Shown here: piece after piece, positions 51,045 to 57,195 of the stretch
Position numbering within the stretch: position 1 is the first letter of the stretch
Layout: each line of letters starts with the position of its first letter
Assembly (NCBI GenBank): GCA_045631465.1
Contig: JAZQUV010000046.1
Coordinates: forward strand, 4,750 to 68,749
Origin: Aphodosoma sp045631465
GTDB taxonomy: Bacteria > Bacteroidota > Bacteroidia > Bacteroidales > Paludibacteraceae
Length of the DNA: 64,000 nt
Reading direction: 5' to 3'
Program-made: the position numbers and the translations under genes
The notes under the pieces: model-generated
Told to the model about the DNA's origin: nothing
Seen by the model: the letters and a program-made list of their open reading frames with translations, nothing else
Database searches by the model: none

Positions 51045-51090
51045 GTGCCAATTTGACCGACAAACATACAATATTCAGCCAAATTGACAC
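51045..51090. promoter_or_regulatory. Inverted repeat upstream of clpB, candidate operator
   Basis: Arms GTGCCAATTTG (51045-51055) and CAAATTGACAC (51080-51090), one mismatch, 24-base centre. It lies about 80 bases upstream of the clpB start. No CIRCE element is present. Confidence 0.45.
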
Positions 51091-51201
51091 AATAGAAGAT
51101 ATTATAACAAACTATATTTCTATCTCTTCTACAACCGCTACCTCCAGTTCTAGGATGCTCGAAATATTCTTTAATCTAAACTAACGAATAACCCATACTA
51201 C

Positions 51202-51268
51202 AATATACTATAAATATACTATAAATATAGGATAAATATACTATAAACATACTATAAACATACTATAG
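51202..51268 (-). repeat. 11-base repeat array (reverse orientation)
   Basis: Read on the minus strand: AGTATGTTTAT, AGTATGTTTAT, AGTATATTTAT, CCTATATTTAT, AGTATATTTAT, AGTATATTG. Three unit types are identical to those in the array at 26311-26400. Confidence 0.85.
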
Positions 51269-51311
51269 TGCTAACTTGGCAAAAACTGTATTCCCCGTTA
51301 GTTTAATAAAA

Positions 51312-51349
51312 AAAAAGCCTCGAGATGTTGATATTCTCGAGACTTTATT
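51312..51349. terminator. Terminator-like hairpin in the clpB/dxs divergent region
   Basis: Arms CTCGAGA (51319-51325) and TCTCGAG (51335-51341), extended past a mismatch by pairing of the flanking A tract with a T-rich tail. A terminator between two divergent genes would be unusual unless a short RNA is made here. Confidence 0.6.
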
Positions 51350-51359
51350 TTGAAGTGGG

Positions 51360-51402
51360 ATTTTATGTAATTTTGCAGTGTCACTGCAAAATTACATAAA
51401 AT
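51360..51402. promoter_or_regulatory. 21-bp perfect palindrome upstream of dxs
   Basis: Arms at 51360-51380 and 51382-51402 with a 1-base centre; core TTTTGCAGTG-t-CACTGCAAAA. It ends about 32 bases upstream of the -33 box of dxs. It may be a large operator or a cruciform-prone site. Confidence 0.7.
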
Positions 51403-51434
51403 ACTTTCGACTCGCAATCTTTTTAGATGTTTTT

Positions 51435-51465
51435 TTTGTTTAGTTATGTTTTTTTTGTATCTTTG
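51435..51465 (+). promoter_or_regulatory. dxs promoter
   Basis: TTTG at 51435-51438, 19-base spacer, TATCTTTG at 51458-51465. Transcription would start near 51473, so the in-frame codons before 51493 cannot be translated. Confidence 0.7.
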
Positions 51466-51492
51466 CAGATTAAAATAAAATGCGATAGGAAG

Positions 51493-53397
51493 ATGAACGA
51501 AGAAAAATATTCGCTACTTAATAAAATTGATAGTCCGGCTGACTTAAAGAATTTAGGTTCAGAAAGTTTGCCTCAGGTGTGCGATGAGTTGCGCCAATAT
51601 ATTATTGAACAGTTGGCAACGAACCCGGGACACTTGGGGTCGTCGCTCGGTGTGGTGGAGTTGACCGTTGCACTACATTATGTGTTCAACACGCCATACG
51701 ACCGCATCGTGTGGGACGTAGGACACCAAGCGTATGGACACAAAATATTGACAGGACGACGCGAGGCATTCAAAACAAATAGAATGTTCAAGGGATTGTG
51801 TGGTTTCCCGAATCCGAAAGAGAGCGAATATGACTCGTTCGGCACAGGACACTCGTCGACCTCGATATCGGCTGCATTAGGCATGTCGATTGCCGCAAAG
51901 TTGAAGGGTGAGAACAGAGAGGTGGTGGCTGTGATTGGCGATGGTTCGATGACAGGAGGATTGGCTTTCGAGGGATTGAATAATGCATCGACTAATCCGA
52001 ACAACTTGCTTATCGTATTGAACGACAACAATATGGCTATCGACCCTATTAAGGGTGGATTGAGCCACTATTTGACTTCGATACACTATTCGAAAACATA
52101 CAACGACATAAGACATGGAGTGTATAAAGGATTGAAAAAGGTGGGATTGATGTCGGAGGCGAATAGGAATAGATTGTTGCGATTGGGCAATTCGTTGAAG
52201 AGTCTGCAAGCGAACGCGACACAAAACAATATTTTCGAAGGATTGAATATCAGATACTTTGGTCCGGTGGATGGGCACGATGTGTTGGAATTGACACATG
52301 TGTTGTCGCAACTGAAAAAATATAGTGGTCCGAAGGTGTTGCACATCATCACTAAGAAAGGCAAAGGATATAAACCTGCAGAAGAGGAGGTTACGACATG
52401 GCATGCACCTGGGGTGTTTGACGTCAAAACCGGTGAGCGCATAAAGAAACGCGCAGAGGGCGAACCTCCACTATTTCAAGAGGTGTTTGGACACACACTA
52501 TTGGAATTGGCTCGCATGAACGAGAAAATAGTGGGGATTACGCCTGCGATGCCATCGGGATGCTCGATGAACATTATGATGAATGCAATGCCAGAGAGAA
52601 CATTCGATGTGGGAATTGCTGAAGGTCATGCAGTTACATTCTCGGCTGGATTGGCAAAAGAGGGCATGATGCCGTTCTGCAACATATATTCGAGCTTTAT
52701 GCAAAGGGCATACGACAACGTGATACACGATGTGGCATTGCAAAACTTGAATGTGGTATTCTGCTTGGATAGAGCAGGTGTTGTGGGCAACGATGGGGCT
52801 ACGCATCAAGGGCAATTCGACTTGACAATGTTCCGCTGCATACCGAATATGACAATCGGAGTGCCACGTAACGAGCACGAATTGAGAAACTTGATGTACA
52901 CAGCTCAACAGAAAGATATGGGTCCGTTCATGATACGATACCCTCGTGGCAAAGGCATTCTTGCTGATTGGAAAAACAAGATGAAAGAGGTGGAAATAGG
53001 CAAAGGAGAAGAGATGCGTAAGGGCAAAAAGATTGCGATTGTGGGCGTGGGACCTATACTCTACACTGCTCAGAAAGCCATCGAACAGATTGAGGCAGAA
53101 AACGAGAAATTGAAAGTGGGGCTTTACGACTTAAGATTCTTGAAACCAATGGATAATGAATTGCTCCATGAGATAGGCAAACAATATGACTTGATATATA
53201 CAATCGAAGATGGCACAATTATTGGTGGTGTAGGTTCGGCTGTTGAGGAATGGATGATGGACAATGGTTATCAGCCTAAGATTGTGAGACTTGGATTGCC
53301 TGATGAATTCGTTGAACATGGATCGCAAGCAGAATTGTTCAGAATGCTTGAATTGGATGCTGAAGGAATAGTGAAGAGAATGAGGAATGAGGAATGA
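51493..53397 (+). CDS. dxs: 1-deoxy-D-xylulose-5-phosphate synthase
   Basis: A 634-residue thiamine-diphosphate enzyme that condenses pyruvate and glyceraldehyde-3-phosphate, the first step of the MEP isoprenoid pathway. I use the ATG at 51493 (MNEEKYSLLNKIDSPADL), because the promoter -7 box lies inside the longer frame from 51427. Visible features: GHLGSSLGVVELTVALHYV, the ThDP/Mg site GDGSMTGGLAFEGLN, the catalytic Glu region in FNVGIAEGHA-like DVGIAEGHA, and the C-terminal transketolase domain. The last residues (MRNEE) and the TGA stop are encoded by a GAATGAG heptad array. Leu codons are mostly TTG, in contrast to CTC in the 6-13 kb genes. Confidence 0.95.
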   Translation: MNEEKYSLLNKIDSPADLKNLGSESLPQVCDELRQYIIEQLATNPGHLGSSLGVVELTVALHYVFNTPYDRIVWDVGHQAYGHKILTGRREAFKTNRMFKGLCGFPNPKESEYDSFGTGHSSTSISAALGMSIAAKLKGENREVVAVIGDGSMTGGLAFEGLNNASTNPNNLLIVLNDNNMAIDPIKGGLSHYLTSIHYSKTYNDIRHGVYKGLKKVGLMSEANRNRLLRLGNSLKSLQANATQNNIFEGLNIRYFGPVDGHDVLELTHVLSQLKKYSGPKVLHIITKKGKGYKPAEEEVTTWHAPGVFDVKTGERIKKRAEGEPPLFQEVFGHTLLELARMNEKIVGITPAMPSGCSMNIMMNAMPERTFDVGIAEGHAVTFSAGLAKEGMMPFCNIYSSFMQRAYDNVIHDVALQNLNVVFCLDRAGVVGNDGATHQGQFDLTMFRCIPNMTIGVPRNEHELRNLMYTAQQKDMGPFMIRYPRGKGILADWKNKMKEVEIGKGEEMRKGKKIAIVGVGPILYTAQKAIEQIEAENEKLKVGLYDLRFLKPMDNELLHEIGKQYDLIYTIEDGTIIGGVGSAVEEWMMDNGYQPKIVRLGLPDEFVEHGSQAELFRMLELDAEGIVKRMRNEE

Positions 53398-53404
53398 GGA
53401 ATTA
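53378..53404. repeat. Heptad array spanning the dxs stop codon
   Basis: Units GAATGAG, GAATGAG, GAATGAG, GAATTAA. The dxs stop TGA (53395-53397) is inside the third unit. Confidence 0.85.
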
Positions 53405-53447
53405 AAACTTAAAAATTTTTATCGAACAAAAGAATGTGCGAAGCGGA

Positions 53448-53488
53448 TAGGTCTTATATCTCGTTACTCGCTACTATAAATCTAAAAT
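53448..53488. repeat. Heptad array in the trkA leader
   Basis: Units CTCGTTA, CTCGCTA, CTATAAA, TCTAAAA lead into the trkA ATG. The CTCGCTA flavour is shared with the leader at 60030-60150. Confidence 0.7.
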
Positions 53489-54820
53489 ATGAAAATTATT
53501 ATTGTTGGAGCTGGTGAAGTGGGCCGTTATGTGGCCAAAATGCTATCGAACGAAAGCCATGATATCACGATAATGGATGAATCGGAAGAGCAACTACAGG
53601 ACCTTGCCTCGAACTATGATGTTATGTCGCGCGTTGGGTCGCCAACCTCGATAAACGACCTGCAAATGTGTGGGGTGAGAAATTGTGATTTGTTCATTGC
53701 AGTAACTCCATCGGAGAGCGTGAACTCGTCGGCTTGCATGATTGCCCACAACCTTGGCGCGCGAAAAACTGTTGCCAGAATAGACAACTACGAATACCTA
53801 CAAATAAAGAACAAAGAGTTATTCAAAAGAATGGGTATCAACAAGTTGATATACCCAGAGGTGCTTGCTGCTACGGAGATTGTGCAATCGTTGCAAAGAA
53901 GTTGGATACGCGAATATCGCACATTCAGCAACGAGGCATTAGTGCTTGTGTGTGTGAAGGTTAGAGAAAACTCGGAGATTATCAACAAGGTGTTCAATAC
54001 TGGGTATTTCAACCACAGCATGTTCAGAATTGTAGCAGTAAAACGCCACACAACAACTATTATACCTAGTGGTAATGACCAAATATTGGCAAACGACTTG
54101 GTATATTTTATCTGCACAAAAGAGAATTTGGAATATGTGAGAAATGCAGCAGGTAAGACAAATTTTGACATCAAGAATATAATCATTATGGGCGGATCGA
54201 AAATTGCACTAAAAACTGTGCAATACCTACCAAATGACATCAATGTGAAAATAATAGAGAGCGATAGAGATAAATGCTATAAGCTTGCAGATAAAACAGA
54301 TACGCTCATCATTCATGGCGATGGTAGAAATATAGATTTGTTGAAAGATGAGGGAATTGAAGATGCCGACGCTTTTATCGCATTAACCGATAATTCGGAA
54401 ACAAATGTGTTGGCTTGTCTTGCCGCCAAACGATTTGGTATTAGAAAAACTATTGCCGAAGTAGAAAACATTGACTACATCGACTTGGCTGATAATCTTG
54501 ATATAGGCACACTTATTAACAAAAAATTGATTGCTGCTTCATACATATATCAAGAGACATTGGACGAGGATGCATACGATGTACAATGCTTGACATACTC
54601 GGATGCCGAGGTAGTGGAATTTGTAGTGAAAGCTGGCGATAGAATTACTCGCGATAGGGTTAGAAACTTAAATTTGCCTGAAGATGTGAATATTGGAGGC
54701 GTTGTGCGCAATGGCAAAGGATATATTGTGAACGGAAATACAGTGATATTGCCAGGAGACCATGTTGTGATATTCTGCAAGGCTACAGGCGTGCAAAAAT
54801 TGGCAAAATTCTTCAACTAA
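53489..54820 (+). CDS. trkA: Trk potassium uptake system, NAD-binding component TrkA
   Basis: A 443-residue peripheral protein that gates the TrkH potassium channel. It has two RCK (TrkA_N/TrkA_C) units: the first begins MKIIIVGAGEVGRYVAKMLS (Rossmann GxGxxG at residues 7-12), the second near residue 230 with IIIMGGSKIALKTVQYL. Both TrkA_C domains follow. trkH starts 23 bp downstream, so they form an operon. Confidence 0.95.
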   Translation: MKIIIVGAGEVGRYVAKMLSNESHDITIMDESEEQLQDLASNYDVMSRVGSPTSINDLQMCGVRNCDLFIAVTPSESVNSSACMIAHNLGARKTVARIDNYEYLQIKNKELFKRMGINKLIYPEVLAATEIVQSLQRSWIREYRTFSNEALVLVCVKVRENSEIINKVFNTGYFNHSMFRIVAVKRHTTTIIPSGNDQILANDLVYFICTKENLEYVRNAAGKTNFDIKNIIIMGGSKIALKTVQYLPNDINVKIIESDRDKCYKLADKTDTLIIHGDGRNIDLLKDEGIEDADAFIALTDNSETNVLACLAAKRFGIRKTIAEVENIDYIDLADNLDIGTLINKKLIAASYIYQETLDEDAYDVQCLTYSDAEVVEFVVKAGDRITRDRVRNLNLPEDVNIGGVVRNGKGYIVNGNTVILPGDHVVIFCKATGVQKLAKFFN

Positions 54821-54843
54821 TAAAGATTTAATAACTTCGAGAA

Positions 54844-56313
54844 ATGACAAAAGCTTTTAATTGGGGACAAGTTTTTAGAATATTGGGGGTGCTTCTGCTA
54901 ACAGAGGCATTTCTGATGTCGTTGTCGGCAATTGTGGCGTATATATATGGCGAAAATGACTTAAAAGCAATTGTTGAATCGTCGGTAATTACTGCTGTTT
55001 CGGGTATTGCAGGCATGCTGATAGGAGGAAAAACAACCAAACATTTCGGAACTCGCGAGGGGTATCTTGTTGTGGGATTGGTTTGGATTGTTTTTTCGCT
55101 ATTTGGGATGTTGCCTTTCAAGTTAAGTCACTACATACCAAGCATAACAGATGCTTTTTTTGAGACCATGTCGGGATTTACGACAACAGGGGCTACGATA
55201 TTGACAGATATAGAGGTTCTGCCCCATGGTTTGTTGTTTTGGCGAAGTATGATGCAATGGATGGGCGGCATGGGAATCGTGGTGCTTTCGCTAGCAATAT
55301 TGCCAATGTTCGGCGCTGGGATGCAGCTATTTGCAGCCGAAGTGCCTGGCATCACATACGACAAACTGCAACCTCGCATAACAGATACGGCTCGCAGATT
55401 GTGGGAGTTATATTCTATATTAACAGCGATTTGTGCAATATTGCTCTATCTGGGAGGGATGGATGCTTTCGATGCTATTTGCCATTCACTAACAACATTA
55501 GCATCAGGTGGTTATTCAACCAAAAATGCTTCTATTGCATATTGGTCGTCGCCTATTATTCACTATATAATCATAATTTTTATGATTATTTCGGGAACAA
55601 ACTTCTCTTTACTATATGGGGCTATAGTGCGCCGACAAGGCAAAAAATTGATTCGTGATGAAGAATTTCGAACCTATGTGATAAGCTTAATCATAGTTGC
55701 TCTTGCTATATTCGTTGGATTAATGGCTACACGCAATATCGAGAATTGGGGTGATGCTGAGAAGAGTTTCAGAGATGCCACGTTCCAAACTATTGCAACT
55801 ATCACTACTACAGGATTTTCGTCATCGGACTATATGACTTGGCATCCAATTTTATGGTTTATTATTTTGCTTCTTATTCCTCTTGGAGCTTCGGCAGGGT
55901 CCACCTCTGGTGGGGTAAAAATCATCCGCATACACATCATATTGAAAAATATATACTATGAATTCAAACGCGTGATGCACCCAAAAGCTATCAGACCTGT
56001 GAGGGTGAACAAACGAATTATATCAGAAAATACACTATCAAATATATATGTATTTATATCTATTTTCATTATTACTTTGATTGTGTCAACAATAATTTTA
56101 ATGGCTACAGGCTTATCAACAAGCGAAGCTTTTGGTTGTTCGATTGCTTCAATTGCAAATGTAGGTCCTGCTATTGGAGACTTTGGTCCTACTGGCACAT
56201 ACGCTGCCCTACCCGATTTGGCTAAATGGTATCTTTCGATATTGATGCTAATAGGTCGTTTGGAGTTATTTACAATATTGATACTATTCTTACCTGCCTT
56301 TTGGAAGAAATAA
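54844..56313 (+). CDS. trkH: Trk potassium uptake channel TrkH
   Basis: A 489-residue membrane protein with four M1-P-M2 pore repeats. Selectivity-filter segments include TMSGFTTTGATIL near residue 110, LTTLASGGYSTKN near 220, TITTTGFSSSDY near 320, and ASIANVGPAIGDFGP near 435. Together with TrkA it imports K+. It converges with the rubrerythrin gene across a strong terminator. Confidence 0.95.
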   Translation: MTKAFNWGQVFRILGVLLLTEAFLMSLSAIVAYIYGENDLKAIVESSVITAVSGIAGMLIGGKTTKHFGTREGYLVVGLVWIVFSLFGMLPFKLSHYIPSITDAFFETMSGFTTTGATILTDIEVLPHGLLFWRSMMQWMGGMGIVVLSLAILPMFGAGMQLFAAEVPGITYDKLQPRITDTARRLWELYSILTAICAILLYLGGMDAFDAICHSLTTLASGGYSTKNASIAYWSSPIIHYIIIIFMIISGTNFSLLYGAIVRRQGKKLIRDEEFRTYVISLIIVALAIFVGLMATRNIENWGDAEKSFRDATFQTIATITTTGFSSSDYMTWHPILWFIILLLIPLGASAGSTSGGVKIIRIHIILKNIYYEFKRVMHPKAIRPVRVNKRIISENTLSNIYVFISIFIITLIVSTIILMATGLSTSEAFGCSIASIANVGPAIGDFGPTGTYAALPDLAKWYLSILMLIGRLELFTILILFLPAFWKK

Positions 56314-56350
56314 AAAAAACGGCAAACTCTTGCGAGTTGCCGTTTTTTCA
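56314..56350. terminator. Bidirectional terminator (trkH / rubrerythrin)
   Basis: Arms ACGGCAAACTC and GAGTTGCCGT with a single-base bulge, flanked by a run of A on the left and T on the right. It is placed between converging genes. Confidence 0.85.
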
Positions 56351-56363
56351 TATAACTAAATAA

Positions 56364-56942
56364 TTAATAGTTAGTTTTCTTTACTTCGAAGTGAGCTTGT
56401 GGATGAGCGCATGCTGGGCATTCAACTGGAGCTTCTTTGCCTTCCATGATGTAGCCACAGTTGCGACATTGCCATGTAACTGATTCGTCTTTAATGAATA
56501 CTTTGCCTTCTTCGATGTTGCGAACAAATGCTTGATAGCGTTCTTCGTGACCGCGCTCTGCTACAGCGATATTGCGATACATACGAGCGATTTCTGGGAA
56601 ACCTTCTTCATCTGCGATATCAGCAAATTTTGGATAGTCGAGTGACCACTCTTCGTGCTCACCTGCAGCAGCAGCTTTGAGGTTGTCGAGAGTTTTACCG
56701 ATTACGCCAGCAGGGAATGATGCTGTGATTTCGCACATACCACCTTCGAGATGTTTGAACATACGTTTTGCGTGTTCTTTTTCTTGGTCGGCAGTTTCAG
56801 TGAAGATAGCTGCGATTTGTTCGTAACCCTCTTTTTTTGCTACAGAAGCGAAATAAGTGTAACGCATACGTGCTTGACTTTCGCCTGCGAAAGAGCACAT
56901 GAGATTTTTTTCGGTACGTGTACCTTTAATTGATTTTGACAT
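56364..56942 (-). CDS. Rubrerythrin
   Basis: A 192-residue non-heme diiron protein that reduces hydrogen peroxide in anaerobes. The N-terminal ferritin-like four-helix bundle covers residues about 1-145, with carboxylate/His ligands in FAGESQARMRYTYFA, TADQEKEHAKRMF and VAERGHEERYQAFV. The C-terminal rubredoxin domain has CRNCGYIMEG and CPACAHPQ. Together with the cytochrome peroxidase at 28.7 kb it points to an anaerobe that faces oxygen exposure. A TATCTTTG box lies upstream on the minus strand (56999-57006). Confidence 0.95.
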   Translation of the reverse strand: MSKSIKGTRTEKNLMCSFAGESQARMRYTYFASVAKKEGYEQIAAIFTETADQEKEHAKRMFKHLEGGMCEITASFPAGVIGKTLDNLKAAAAGEHEEWSLDYPKFADIADEEGFPEIARMYRNIAVAERGHEERYQAFVRNIEEGKVFIKDESVTWQCRNCGYIMEGKEAPVECPACAHPQAHFEVKKTNY

Positions 56943-57097
56943 AATTGTATGATTTAATAGTTAGTAATTATTTTATTTTTTTTCGAATATTAATAATGCA
57001 AAGATAATACAAAATATTCAAATTTAGAAGAGTTTTTTATTTTTTTTATAGAAATTATTTTTTTGTATTTTTTCACCATATATTATACTTTTTTTAT

Positions 57098-57159
57098 TAT
57101 CTTTGTAGGTTAAATAATTATGCCCCTTTGATTAGTTGCAATGATTTGACAATCAAAGG
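57098..57159 (+). promoter_or_regulatory. leuS -7 box and leader hairpin
   Basis: TATCTTTG at 57098-57105. In the leader a hairpin has perfect 9-bp arms CCTTTGATT (57125-57133) and AATCAAAGG (57151-57159), with a 17-base loop, 37 bases before the start codon. No T-box specifier or anti-terminator pattern was recognised. Confidence 0.45.
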
Positions 57160-57195
57160 TTTTAATGTTGTATAATACAAACACTAGATATAAAT

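Larger units (their letters stand above)
50965..51492. other. 528-bp divergent intergenic region (clpB / dxs)
   Basis: From left to right: an inverted repeat GTGCCAATTTG/CAAATTGACAC (51045-51090), an 11-base array (51202-51268), a bidirectional terminator-like hairpin (51312-51349), a 21-bp perfect palindrome (51360-51402) and the dxs promoter (51435-51465). No gene is supported, but a short RNA between the two operons is possible. Confidence 0.7.

Noticed and set aside
50965..51492. Possible replication origin at the clpB/dxs gap
   Set aside because: AT-rich repeats, a palindrome and an apparent skew switch are present, but I found no DnaA box (TTATCCACA-like) and no dnaA, dnaN or gidA neighbours.
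51427..51492. Extended N-terminus of Dxs
   Set aside because: The -7 box lies inside it and the start at 51493 matches the family.
57106..57195. T-box riboswitch upstream of leuS
   Set aside because: There is a hairpin but no T-box sequence, no specifier loop and no terminator/anti-terminator pair.
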